A DNA stretch of 51,129 nucleotides. Origin: Promethearchaeota archaeon. GTDB lineage: Archaea; Asgardarchaeota; Lokiarchaeia; Sigyniarchaeales; SOKP01. The stretch covers positions 1 through 51,129 of the forward strand of contig JAGXNS010000006.1 of assembly GCA_019894855.1 (NCBI GenBank), written 5' to 3'. This document shows, piece after piece, positions 16,936-25,638 of the stretch. The position numbers and the translations under genes were made by a program. Each line of letters opens with the position of its first letter. The first letter of the stretch is position 1. The notes beneath the pieces are model-generated. The model was not told the origin of the DNA, searched no databases, and worked only from the letters and a program-made list of their open reading frames with translations.

Positions 16936-18294
16936 CTAGTGTTTCGTTTTTTTAAAGAAAATTACAATAAAAACAGCTATAATTGTGATTAAAAACATTA
17001 TATTATAACCAGATATCACAGCGTTAGATTCGTGGTCAAGATCTTCACAAGTATTATTAAAAATAATGTTCCCGGTGCATTCAACCTCATAAATACATTT
17101 TTCAAAAGCCGATAAAAAATTTCCACAAACTGTATTGTAATCGCTGTGATTTAAATATATACCATACTCATTATCGTCGGCGGTATTGCCCGTTAAGCTG
17201 TTATTGGTGGATTCTACTAGATAAAATCCCATTTCATTATTAGTGGCATTATTACTCATCAATGTATTATTGGCAGAAAAACTAATGTAGTAACCATAAT
17301 AATTATTAGTAGCGTTATTGCCTGTCAAGATATTATTATTAGAATAATGTTGAATGTGGAATCCCGCTAACTTATTGGTAGCTGAATTGTCCATCAAGAT
17401 GTTATTGGCAGAGTTATAGAAATAGAAACCTTTATAATTATCTTTGGCAGCATTATCTGTCAAGATGTTATAGTCTGAATACCAAAGTCTAAAATCATAA
17501 AAATTATTTATAGCAGTATTGCTCTTTAGAGTATTATTATTTGAATAATGGAGATAGAAACCTACCTCATTATCAGAGACAGAATTACCCGTTAAGGTAT
17601 TATTGTTGGAATAATGGAGCGAAAATGCATCACCATCACTATTAGCGGTATTCTCCGTCAAGATATTATTGTGTGAATGCTGGAGGGAGAACCCACTACC
17701 ATATTTAGTGGCATTAATGGCGTTATTGTTGATCAAAATAATATTGTCTGAATAATTCAGGTTAAAACCTTCATCATTTTCAGTAGCGTTATTTCCCATC
17801 AAGATGGTATTAGTTGAGTTTTGGAGGTTAAAACCACAAGTATTATTATATGCATTATTGTACCTCAACTCCCCATTTGAAACATTATAAAAAAAAAATC
17901 CCTCGTTATCATAGAGCGTACCGTTAGTTATGGTCACATTTTGAATGATAAAATATACGCTAGAATTCTTAATATCAATCCCATTGTAATCCGTAACTGT
18001 ATTATTAATGATATAGTTTTCAATAATATATGGATTACTCTCCGTTCCATTTCCAAACCATCCCTCATTACCTGCTTGAGTCTTAAAATCATCATTACCG
18101 TTAATTAAAATGGGTACGTGAATTGCTGCTAACTTCGGATGTTCAGCGAAATAATCCTTATCAGTTTCCTTTCCCATATGGTACGCATCGAGTGTATAAA
18201 ATAAATATGAAGATAATATTAATGATCCGAAAATCAAGCATAGGGTTATAGATATTCCCATTAAAAATGATATCTTATTTGTTATTGTTTTCAC
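16936..18294 (-). CDS. NosD-like right-handed beta-helix surface protein
   Basis: A 452-residue extracellular protein. Residues about 8-33 are a signal/anchor helix, and residues about 429-447 a C-terminal membrane anchor followed by a short KKTKH tail. Between them, after GWFGNGTESNPYIIENY (the usual NosD entry motif), come about a dozen repeats of 23-24 residues of the form N-N-x-L-x-x-N-x-A-x-x-N-x-x-G-F/Y, each one coil of a right-handed parallel beta-helix (CASH/NosD type). Asn-rich turns and many NxT/S sequons suggest glycosylation. A ligand or adhesion role is likely, but no catalytic residues are evident. Confidence 0.88.
   Translation of the reverse strand: MKTITNKISFLMGISITLCLIFGSLILSSYLFYTLDAYHMGKETDKDYFAEHPKLAAIHVPILINGNDDFKTQAGNEGWFGNGTESNPYIIENYIINNTVTDYNGIDIKNSSVYFIIQNVTITNGTLYDNEGFFFYNVSNGELRYNNAYNNTCGFNLQNSTNTILMGNNATENDEGFNLNYSDNIILINNNAINATKYGSGFSLQHSHNNILTENTANSDGDAFSLHYSNNNTLTGNSVSDNEVGFYLHYSNNNTLKSNTAINNFYDFRLWYSDYNILTDNAAKDNYKGFYFYNSANNILMDNSATNKLAGFHIQHYSNNNILTGNNATNNYYGYYISFSANNTLMSNNATNNEMGFYLVESTNNSLTGNTADDNEYGIYLNHSDYNTVCGNFLSAFEKCIYEVECTGNIIFNNTCEDLDHESNAVISGYNIMFLITIIAVFIVIFFKKTKH
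17140..17880 (-). repeat. Tandem degenerate 69-72-bp repeats inside the beta-helix gene
   Basis: The stretch coding for the beta-helix coils repeats about every 69-72 bp on the minus strand with a recurring core AATAATACCTTA-like segment (plus strand TAA/GTATTATT). Units are diverged at DNA level but keep phase at protein level, which suggests old internal duplications. Confidence 0.6.
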
Positions 18295-18404
18295 TTTTTT
18301 TAGATTCCTATGTATGAAATGAAAAAAGCTTATATTTAAATTTAATCTCTCTAAATTTTTCGTTTCGAAGCTAAATTAATCTATTAAATAGTGGAGATAA
18401 AAAA

Positions 18405-19289
18405 TTAATTAGTTAGTAATTTTGGAAACCTCTGTTTCATTGCTAATTCTTTCTGGATGATTTCTTTCAGTAATTCTTCTCTTTCGTTACCAGATAGGAT
18501 TTCCAACTTTCTAATTTTTAATGGATCTACTTTTTCTCTCAATACATTAATCTCTTTCACTGTTGGAGGATTTGTCTCTTGAACATTCTCAGGGATGATC
18601 AAATCAAACCCGGTCGACTCTTTAACAATATCGATATCAACGCCAGGATGAATTGATGCTAACCTCATATGGTTGGTTTTTTCATCAAAGTCCATATAGG
18701 CTAAATTAGAAATCATACATTGTGGTCCTGCTCCACCACATATTGAAGGTTTACCATCAGGGAACCCCACTCCAGAAATAAAGTCTAATTTTTCGGTTGG
18801 AACAAATGTTTGGGAATCATGGCGAGGTGTATATAGAAAAGATCCTCGAGCGTAGAACATACTAAAGTCAGCTATCCCAGCACACCCCGGTAATCTTATT
18901 TTTGGTTTATTCCAGTCTCCAATACAAATATTATTCGTGTTACCATATTGATCTACTTGTGCTGGTCTAAAGAATTCAATAGTTGTAAGTTTATCTGAAG
19001 GAAGGGACTCTACCGTACATTCCCCTGAATTTTGAAAGCGGTAAGCTCTGGCTGTGTTCATTTCTAAATAAAGTAAAGAAACTTGCCGAGGTTCGAATAC
19101 AAAAGTATTCCCCATAATATAATGATATATGGCGTTTGGTGCGTGCGTCATTTTTGCTAAAGTAAATGCTGCCCATACGCAAGGAGTCGCAACTCCAACG
19201 ATCATAATGTCATCATCTTGAACTTCTCTTGCCATTAAAACTGTTATCATTTCGTCTACGGTATAATCTTTAGAAGCCTCACTCATCAC
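18405..19289 (-). CDS. CoA-transferase-fold enzyme, beta subunit, catalytic Glu absent
   Basis: A 294-residue relative of glutaconate CoA-transferase subunit B. Family landmarks are FFRPAQVDQYGNTN, IGDWNKPKIRLPG, CAGIADF and the C-terminal TGFDLIIPENV. In GctB, Glu54 in VESG forms the CoA-thioester intermediate. Ungapped alignment through the preceding HAPN segment places Ile58 of YHYIMG at that position, so the transferase nucleophile is missing. The mycobacterial IpdAB ring-cleaving hydrolase is a precedent for a CoA-transferase fold without this Glu. The presumed partner alpha subunit is 4 kb away on the same strand. The start at 19289 (ATG ATG) precedes the domain by about 8 residues; the second ATG is equally possible. 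Confidence 0.85.
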   Translation of the reverse strand: MMSEASKDYTVDEMITVLMAREVQDDDIMIVGVATPCVWAAFTLAKMTHAPNAIYHYIMGNTFVFEPRQVSLLYLEMNTARAYRFQNSGECTVESLPSDKLTTIEFFRPAQVDQYGNTNNICIGDWNKPKIRLPGCAGIADFSMFYARGSFLYTPRHDSQTFVPTEKLDFISGVGFPDGKPSICGGAGPQCMISNLAYMDFDEKTNHMRLASIHPGVDIDIVKESTGFDLIIPENVQETNPPTVKEINVLREKVDPLKIRKLEILSGNEREELLKEIIQKELAMKQRFPKLLTN

Positions 19290-19460
19290 TTTTCCACTTT
19301 TACAAGAGTATTATAAATTTTTACTTGAGAATCCAAGTGTTATATTTATTTGGTAATAAGAAAACATTTAAGATTTTCTAAGAGTCTAATCTGAAAATAA
19401 TCATAAACATGTTGAAAAAAGTAAAAATTGAAAAACTACTTGATATTTATCTTAGTAATT

Positions 19461-20072
19461 ATGTACATTGTCTGTTTTGATTTAGAAGGTGTTTTCACTC
19501 CTGAAGTATGGATAGCGGTAAGTAAAGCTACTGGAATTGATGAACTTAAATTAACCACACGAGATATTTCTGATTATGATGTTCTTATGAAAAATCGTAT
19601 TGCAATATTAAAAAAAAATAAGATCACCGTTAAAGAAATACAAGAAATTATATCGAAAATGGATCTATTACCTGGTGCGAAAGAATTTTTGGATTACATT
19701 CGTTCTGTAGCTCAAGTAGTTATTGTAACTGATAGTTTTATTGAATTTGTAATGCCGTTTATGAAAAAATTGGGTTTTCCTATGTGTTTTTGCCACAATC
19801 TCGAGATAAATGAAGAAGGTATAATTACTGATTATAAAATTCGTATTAGCGAGATGAAAAAAAAGACAGTTTTGGCTTTTAAAAAGTTAAATTACGAAGT
19901 GATTGCGGCAGGGGATTCGTACAACGATGTATCCATGTTATTAGAAGCAAAACATGGTATTCTGTTTAGACCACCAAAAAATGTGGTTGAACAATTTCAA
20001 GAATTACCGGCTGTAAATGAATACGATGAATTAAAAAATTTGATTTCTAAATATTTAGGATTTTCCAACTAG
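19461..20072 (+). CDS. thrH: ThrH: phosphoserine phosphatase / homoserine phosphotransferase
   Basis: A HAD-superfamily enzyme of 203 residues matching Pseudomonas ThrH along its whole length: MYIVCFDLEGVFTPE (motif I, DLEG), TTRDISDYDVLMK, VIVTDSF (motif II), a motif III lysine, and VIAAGDSYNDVSML (motif IV). ThrH moves phosphate from phosphoserine to homoserine, making phosphohomoserine for threonine synthase. The frame opens at a TTG at 19428, but the ATG at 19461 aligns with the family start and removes a hydrophobic leader. It is convergent with thrC (16-bp gap), and no homoserine kinase is seen nearby, so it plausibly does that job. Confidence 0.88.
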   Translation: MYIVCFDLEGVFTPEVWIAVSKATGIDELKLTTRDISDYDVLMKNRIAILKKNKITVKEIQEIISKMDLLPGAKEFLDYIRSVAQVVIVTDSFIEFVMPFMKKLGFPMCFCHNLEINEEGIITDYKIRISEMKKKTVLAFKKLNYEVIAAGDSYNDVSMLLEAKHGILFRPPKNVVEQFQELPAVNEYDELKNLISKYLGFSN

Positions 20073-20088
20073 GTTATAATAACATGCT

Positions 20089-21474
20089 CTAACTTGGAAA
20101 ATTTTCTAACAAAAATTCCTTAAAGGCTGTATACTCCCCAATTTCCTTTGAATTAGGGAATTCCGACTTATCTTGTATTATTTTTAGTGAATATGGCATT
20201 TCTGGAACGACATCAATTAATTTGATGATTTCTTCAGGAAATTTTGAAGGATCCGCAGTTTCATAAGTTATTGATTTAATATCATTATTCTTCGGATAAC
20301 TATTACGATATTGCTGGAGTGCAGCCCACCCAACAGCTCCGTGAGGTTCTATTATTTTTTTATATTTATTATAAAAACTGACGATTGCATCTTTCGTTGC
20401 TTCATCGCTAATGGAATATGAAATTATATCATTGCGAAGTTCTTCCATATTTGGTACTCTATGTATAACTCCTTTTTCATCTATTTGACCTTCATACAGA
20501 TCAAATATTCTTGCTAAATTTGAAGGGTGACCAACATTCATAGCATTAGATATACAGTTTATCGAGGGATCGACTTTATTATAAATTCCTGTTCTTAGAA
20601 ATGTTGGAAATTCGTTGTTTTCATTTACAGCTGAGATAAATCTTTTTATAGGGAGTCCCATTTTCTTGGCTATTAAACCTCCGGTAAGATTTCCGAAATT
20701 ACCTGAAGGAACAGAAAATATGACCTTTTCGTTCTTTTTACCAACAATTCTTGAATAACTCCAGAAATAATAAAGCGTTTGAGGCATCAAACGCCCAATA
20801 TTTATAGAATTCGCCGACGACAAATTTACATGGTTTAACTCCTTATCGGCGAAAGCAGTTTTTACTAACTTCTGGCAATCGTCAAATTTACCCTTTATCC
20901 CAAAAGCAATTATGTTTTCACCTAACGTAGTCATTTGTTTTCTTTGTAAATCACTAATTTCATTTTTTGGATACAAGACCACAACTTTAATTCTAGACAT
21001 TTTATAAAATGCTTGAGCGACAGCACCTCCTGTATCTCCTGAAGTTGCCGTTAATATTGTTATATTCTTGTTATCAGCTTCGAGAAAATGTTCCATTATT
21101 CTTGCTAATGTTCTTGCTCCAAAATCTTTGAAGCTACATGTAGGGCCACGATCTAAATAACATATATAATCATTATTTGCAATATTTTCTAATGATATTT
21201 CAAAATTTAAGGCTTTATTAACGATTTGCTGAAGTTTCTCTCCCGATATAATATTTCCAATGAATTTTGAAATTACAATATTAGCAATATCAATAAAATT
21301 CATGTTTTTGAATGAATCAATCGTTTCATCAGTTAGGCTTGGAATGTTATTTAGCATATATAATCCATTGTCTATAGCTTGGCCTTGTAAAACAGCAGTT
21401 TTGAAATCTACATCTAATGAATTATAATTTGTGGAGTGAAAACTCGTTTCAAAAACCTCTTCTTTTTTTGACAA
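20089..21474 (-). CDS. thrC: Threonine synthase
   Basis: PLP-dependent threonine synthase, 461 residues, of the longer E. coli/yeast type. Catalytic Lys116 lies in TCSFKDFGAR, the phosphate-binding loop is TATSGDTGGAV (about 141-151), and VPSGNFGNLTGG binds the cofactor ring region. It converts O-phosphohomoserine to threonine. The start overlaps the 3' end of hom by 26 nt, so the two are translationally coupled as the last genes of the ACT-hom-thrC operon. Confidence 0.93.
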   Translation of the reverse strand: MSKKEEVFETSFHSTNYNSLDVDFKTAVLQGQAIDNGLYMLNNIPSLTDETIDSFKNMNFIDIANIVISKFIGNIISGEKLQQIVNKALNFEISLENIANNDYICYLDRGPTCSFKDFGARTLARIMEHFLEADNKNITILTATSGDTGGAVAQAFYKMSRIKVVVLYPKNEISDLQRKQMTTLGENIIAFGIKGKFDDCQKLVKTAFADKELNHVNLSSANSINIGRLMPQTLYYFWSYSRIVGKKNEKVIFSVPSGNFGNLTGGLIAKKMGLPIKRFISAVNENNEFPTFLRTGIYNKVDPSINCISNAMNVGHPSNLARIFDLYEGQIDEKGVIHRVPNMEELRNDIISYSISDEATKDAIVSFYNKYKKIIEPHGAVGWAALQQYRNSYPKNNDIKSITYETADPSKFPEEIIKLIDVVPEMPYSLKIIQDKSEFPNSKEIGEYTAFKEFLLENFPS

Positions 21475-22471
21475 TGTTAATAAGATCGTTTAATATAGCA
21501 GATGCTGCTTCAAAACCACCAGCTCCTTTACCTATTAAAATTATGGATCCAGCGTACTTCGTTTGAAGTTCAATCAGGTTTAATGTTCCTTGAATATTTA
21601 GAGGTGAATCTCTTTTAACCAACCTTGGCTCTACAGTTAAATTATTATCTTCAGCAATAGCTAGATGTTTTATCACATAACCATCTAATTTAGCTAGTTC
21701 TAACGCATGTGGTGTGATTTTAGTAATTCCTTTAATTTTTACATCTTCAATAGATTTTGACCATCCAAGTAACTCGTTTGAAAGAATTACTAGTTTCCCA
21801 GCTGCGTCATAACCATTAATATCTAAAGTTGGATCCGTTTCTGCGTATCCTAACTCTTGTGCCTCTTTTAAAGCTACTGAAAAAGAAACTCCCTCAGCTG
21901 TCATGCGACTTAGAATGTAGTTATTTGTACCATTTAATATTGCTCTAATTCGAGAGATAGTATTTCCTATAAGACTTTCTTTAATAGATAAAGCAGGAAC
22001 GCAACTTGCTACCGTTGCTTCAAATTTCACTAAACAGTTCATCTTTTCAGCTAAATTTTGAATTTTAGCGTACTGTAAATAGAACGGTGCTTTATTTGAT
22101 GAAATTACATTGATATTATTCTTTAATGCTTCTATAATGTGTGATAATGCGGGTTCTCCAGTATTTGGATTAGTTGGTGTAGTTTCAATGCATATCTCTA
22201 TATCTAAAGTAGAAATTAAATCCTGAGCTTTCACATTACTTGTCCAATATTGATTTTTTCTTAAATTAGTGTAATCCTCCAATACACTATCTAAATCTAT
22301 TCCACCGTTATTAATCAGAGCGCCGTCGTGTTCGAAAATTGCCACTAATTTGCAATTGAAATTAAAATTAACTCTAATATAATCTTGTTTTTCTTTCAAC
22401 AATTGAAGAAAACTTGTTCCAACATTTCCCATTCCAATTAAGCAGATTTTTACTTCCATACCCTTACACAT
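21449..22471 (-). CDS. hom: Homoserine dehydrogenase
   Basis: NAD(P)-dependent homoserine dehydrogenase, 340 residues, reducing aspartate semialdehyde to homoserine. The N-terminal Rossmann loop is CLIGMGNVGTSF, ISSNKAPF and LNGTNNYIL line the active site, and AETDPTLDINGYDAAGKLVILSN is the catalytic family signature including the reactive lysine. There is no fused aspartokinase and no C-terminal ACT domain; instead a separate double-ACT protein is encoded 10 nt upstream, probably the allosteric regulator. Confidence 0.93.
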   Translation of the reverse strand: MCKGMEVKICLIGMGNVGTSFLQLLKEKQDYIRVNFNFNCKLVAIFEHDGALINNGGIDLDSVLEDYTNLRKNQYWTSNVKAQDLISTLDIEICIETTPTNPNTGEPALSHIIEALKNNINVISSNKAPFYLQYAKIQNLAEKMNCLVKFEATVASCVPALSIKESLIGNTISRIRAILNGTNNYILSRMTAEGVSFSVALKEAQELGYAETDPTLDINGYDAAGKLVILSNELLGWSKSIEDVKIKGITKITPHALELAKLDGYVIKHLAIAEDNNLTVEPRLVKRDSPLNIQGTLNLIELQTKYAGSIILIGKGAGGFEAASAILNDLINIVKKRRGF

Positions 22472-22481
22472 AACTAATTTA

Positions 22482-22973
22482 TTAAGATCGTATCAAAAAA
22501 AGATTCTTCTCTTTACATATTTTTTCAATTTCATTAGTTAATTCGAATTTTGTCATAACTTCAGGAAATTCTACTTTTATTAACACACTACTTATTTCAT
22601 CAACTTCAGTAAATTTAGCGTGTAATTCAAGAACTTTAATTTTCTTTGAATCCAACCTTTTAATTGTATTTGTTATATCTGTATCAAAAACATGCCCAGT
22701 TAATATAAAAGTTAAAATTTTATTTTTAGATCCTACTGAAATTTTAATGAGTTGTATATTTTTTTCAATTAACTCTTTTTTTATGTTTTCTAACGATATT
22801 TCGATTAATTCCTCGCTTAACTCAAACCAAATATCAACTGGAATCGTGTTATTAATTTTTTTATCGTGATGGTGTAATATACCATAGATATTTCCCCCAT
22901 TTTGGGAGATTGGTTTAATTAATTCTACTAAACTTCCCGGAATATCTGGTAATTTAACTTCTAAGTAAATCAT
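22482..22973 (-). CDS. Double ACT-domain protein, likely regulator of hom
   Basis: A 163-residue protein made of two ACT-like halves. The first (about 1-78) starts YLEVKLPDIPGSLVELIKPISQNGGNI, the ligand-binding strand-loop-helix of ACT domains; the second (about 83-163) starts KILTFILTGHVFDTDI. As the first gene of the hom-thrC operon (10-nt gap to hom), it probably gives feedback control by threonine or a related amino acid to a dehydrogenase that lacks its own ACT domain. Archaeal hom genes are often preceded by such proteins. Confidence 0.85.
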   Translation of the reverse strand: MIYLEVKLPDIPGSLVELIKPISQNGGNIYGILHHHDKKINNTIPVDIWFELSEELIEISLENIKKELIEKNIQLIKISVGSKNKILTFILTGHVFDTDITNTIKRLDSKKIKVLELHAKFTEVDEISSVLIKVEFPEVMTKFELTNEIEKICKEKNLFLIRS

Positions 22974-23169
22974 TTTTGAAATAAATCCTAATTTTTTTGA
23001 GAAATATATTCAAAGATTAATATCATAGATAAAAACCTATCTGGTTTACAAATACCGTATCAAAGGAAACTTTTTAATTTTTCTACTAATAAACTGAAAT
23101 TGAAGGGCTTGAAAAAACAATTAAGCTCTTATAAAATTATGCGAAGGAACTTAAAACCGGGCTAGGTTT
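22974..23169. promoter_or_regulatory. Promoter region of the ACT-hom-thrC operon
   Basis: A 196-bp spacer. Reading the minus strand, an ATTTTATAAG-like element at about 23129-23140 resembles a TATA box for the operon. The same spacer must also hold the 3' end of the upstream CoA-transferase alpha gene. No strong T-run hairpin is evident. Confidence 0.3.
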
Positions 23170-24045
23170 TTACAATAGAATGTTTAATATCATTTCTGCG
23201 CCACCAGCATTATCCAGATATTCGGCGTTCGATTTTACATCAATGAATTTACGCTTATATTCGTTAAAAGGCGTTTTAAGATATTCTTGAATGTGAAGCG
23301 CATCGAACGTATAACGATCATAGCACGAAGTAGGATGAGCTCCAAAAGGCAATTTTACTACAGCATTGGTTGTTTGCATTGGTAACTGTGCTTTTCCTTG
23401 CAAATATCTAATATCTTCTGTTTCAAGTAATCTCTCGCAGGTAATAATTGTTTTTTTTGCAGTCTTAGCCATATCATCATCCATCCAAACTGCTCCTGCT
23501 ATATTTCCATTACCAAATTCATCCGCATAGGGGACATGTAAAATTGCAACATCTAAGTCTATTTTTGGGATGGCCATAAGTTGAGTGCCTGAACCCAAAG
23601 GATCTTCGAACTGTTTTATATCATTCCTGACTTTAGGGAAATCAGTACCTATCATCCCTTTTAAAGGCATAAATGGAACTTTTAAATACGAGCTTTTCAA
23701 TCCTAGAGCAATTGATGCTTCGCTTTCCTCAGAAATACTTACTGAACCCGATTCAACAGCCTTTCTATAATTCGGGGCCATACCAAATATTTCCATACCA
23801 ACAAAGCAACTTTTTACTTCTGACACGCAACCCCCACCAATAAGCATATCAACATCTATCCCACCAACAAATGTACATAAAGATAAATTTTTCTTATTCT
23901 GTTTAATCATTTCTTTACAGGCACTTATTGGTTTTCTCCAAAAGGAAAGCCCTCCAATTCCAACCAAATCACCATCTTGAACATAAGTAGAAATTGCCTC
24001 ATCTAAGGTCATTAGTTTACTTTTTTGAATTTTTGATCTCCTCAC
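23170..24045 (-). CDS. CoA-transferase-fold enzyme, alpha subunit
   Basis: A 291-residue relative of glutaconate CoA-transferase subunit A: MTLDEAISTYVQDGDLVGIGG at the N-terminus, DMLIGGG, VPFMPLKGMIGTD, VDVAILH-like LDVAILHVPYADEFGN and the FGAHPTSCY signature near residue 235. It should pair with the beta subunit encoded at 18405-19289, which lacks the transferase glutamate. In IpdAB-type hydrolases the working Glu sits in the alpha subunit; Glu106, Glu107 and Glu109 in ISEESEAS are in a comparable place, but this is inference. The separation of the two subunit genes by the threonine block is unusual. Confidence 0.85.
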   Translation of the reverse strand: MRRSKIQKSKLMTLDEAISTYVQDGDLVGIGGLSFWRKPISACKEMIKQNKKNLSLCTFVGGIDVDMLIGGGCVSEVKSCFVGMEIFGMAPNYRKAVESGSVSISEESEASIALGLKSSYLKVPFMPLKGMIGTDFPKVRNDIKQFEDPLGSGTQLMAIPKIDLDVAILHVPYADEFGNGNIAGAVWMDDDMAKTAKKTIITCERLLETEDIRYLQGKAQLPMQTTNAVVKLPFGAHPTSCYDRYTFDALHIQEYLKTPFNEYKRKFIDVKSNAEYLDNAGGAEMILNILL

Positions 24046-24179
24046 GTCATAGAATATTGAAATTTAGATATTAAAACAATATTTAGAAACAATTTTTGTT
24101 ATGTTAAAAATATAATATATTACACTCATTGGAATATAGAAAAAAATGAGATAGAATTCAAAATAATTAATATAATGCC

Positions 24180-24944
24180 TTATTTTTTTGCTTTTTCTAA
24201 TTGTTTCTTTAATTTTACAAAGAATTCTGGGGTCGACATTTGATATGGTATGGGGTATCTAGTTCCTGCTCTGTGAGTTTTTTCCATACCTTCTATTATT
24301 TCGTTAATAATTCCAATAGGTATTGAGGCAATTAAATCCGTATCAGTTGCCATAGCAAAACGCCGATCACCAAGACATGGAAACGCAATTTGTAGTTCAC
24401 CAGTAAGAATGGCATTTGAAATAGTATCGGCACAAACTCCATCACAAAAAGTTGACATTGAAATCCTCCCTCCTTTTTTCCACAAAGAGCCTTGAATTAT
24501 TCTCATAATCTGAGCAGAATTACCCCAAATTAAGATCAAATCGGGTTGAAAATCAATTCGGCTTAAAGCGCCCGAAACTATCGCAGTATATTGTCCGAAT
24601 GGTAGTTGTGGCATCGAAGCTGTAGTTTTTTTAGCCGCTTCTTTTGTTTCATTGTATCGTCCCACGAAAAAAGCTCCTTCTTCGAAAAGTTTATGAGATT
24701 TTTCAAATCCAAGAGATATCTCGGCTAAAGGACATAAATTATCCTCCTTTACACACCCCATTGTCCAACCATAATACCTAGCATAACTAAATATTTGACA
24801 AAGTGCAATTTTTTTTTCTGTTTTTTTTAAAAATTTTATATCATTTAGTTCTTCTGGATTCCGTAGTAATTTTACGGCAACGGGGAAAGTAGCTAACCGA
24901 AGATATTTATTCAGTTTTTCATCTAATTCTTTGTATTTACTCAT
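24180..24944 (-). CDS. DUF169 family protein
   Basis: A 254-residue protein of the DUF169 family, common in anaerobes and archaea and of unproven function. Typical elements are FPVAVKLLR near the N-terminus, CQIFSYARYYGW, a Cys pair in CVKEDNLCPLA, and later STFCDGVCAD and FPCLGDRRFA. The conserved cysteines suggest a metal or cofactor site. The frame extends 26 codons upstream, but the ATG at 24944 (MSKYKELDEK) matches the family's start. The gene is divergent from the cobalamin adenosyltransferase. Confidence 0.78.
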   Translation of the reverse strand: MSKYKELDEKLNKYLRLATFPVAVKLLRNPEELNDIKFLKKTEKKIALCQIFSYARYYGWTMGCVKEDNLCPLAEISLGFEKSHKLFEEGAFFVGRYNETKEAAKKTTASMPQLPFGQYTAIVSGALSRIDFQPDLILIWGNSAQIMRIIQGSLWKKGGRISMSTFCDGVCADTISNAILTGELQIAFPCLGDRRFAMATDTDLIASIPIGIINEIIEGMEKTHRAGTRYPIPYQMSTPEFFVKLKKQLEKAKK

Positions 24945-25122
24945 ATATAACACTACTGATAAGTTTTCATTGTAACTTCTAATATTTATTGAACTAAACT
25001 TCTTATAAATATTAATTCTCAAATAGATTTATTATGATGGTTTTTAATTAACCAAGTATTACATCATAATATAGTAAGCTTAGAGGTAATGCATCATTAG
25101 AAAAAGATTAAAACAAGGGCTA

Positions 25123-25629
25123 GTGCAAGTTTATTTTGGTCGAGGCAAGGGTAAAACCACTGCAGCTTTAGGACAAGGTTTTCGAGCTACAGGGCATGGA
25201 TTTAAGGTATTTATGATTCAATTCATGAAAGGATATCCTCAATATGGAGAAGTTAAGGCTATAGCGAAAACTCCTAACTTCGAATTGAAACAGTTTGGCA
25301 CACCAGACTTAATAGCAACTCCTGGAGATATTGATTTCGAAGAAGGAAGGAAAGGCATGGAGTTTGCAGAGAAAATCATTATGAACGATGAATATGACAT
25401 CGTAATTCTTGATGAAATTGGGGTAGTCGTTGAGTATGGGATTGTAAAAATCGACGATGTATTAAAACTTATAGACAATAAACCAGAATTTGTCGAAATA
25501 ATTATAACAGGCGGCCCTAAGATGCATCCAAAAATCAAAGAACGAGCGGATTTGCTTACTGAAATGAGAATGATCAAACACTACTATTCTTCAAAGGGTA
25601 TTAATGCTCGGATTGGTATAGAACATTAA
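25123..25629 (+). CDS. cobA: Cob(I)alamin/corrinoid adenosyltransferase, CobA/BtuR type
   Basis: A 168-residue P-loop ATP:corrinoid adenosyltransferase that makes the Co-C bond of adenosylcobalamin. The nucleotide loop GRGKGKTTAA starts at residue 6, followed by IQFMKGYPQYGE and VILDEIGVVVEYG, all family motifs, and TGGPKMHPKIKERADLLTEM near the C-terminus. It begins with GTG at 25123; the P-loop is only five residues in, so the short N-terminal arm of CobA is missing. The product is the cofactor required by the mutase at the left of the window. A hypothetical follows after 9 bp. Confidence 0.9.
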   Translation: MQVYFGRGKGKTTAALGQGFRATGHGFKVFMIQFMKGYPQYGEVKAIAKTPNFELKQFGTPDLIATPGDIDFEEGRKGMEFAEKIIMNDEYDIVILDEIGVVVEYGIVKIDDVLKLIDNKPEFVEIIITGGPKMHPKIKERADLLTEMRMIKHYYSSKGINARIGIEH

Positions 25630-25638
25630 CGAGGTATA

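Noticed and set aside
17140-17880. CRISPR-like periodic array
   Set aside because: The 69-72-bp periodicity is coding: units stay in frame, vary along their whole length and encode beta-helix coils, with no conserved repeat and unique spacers.
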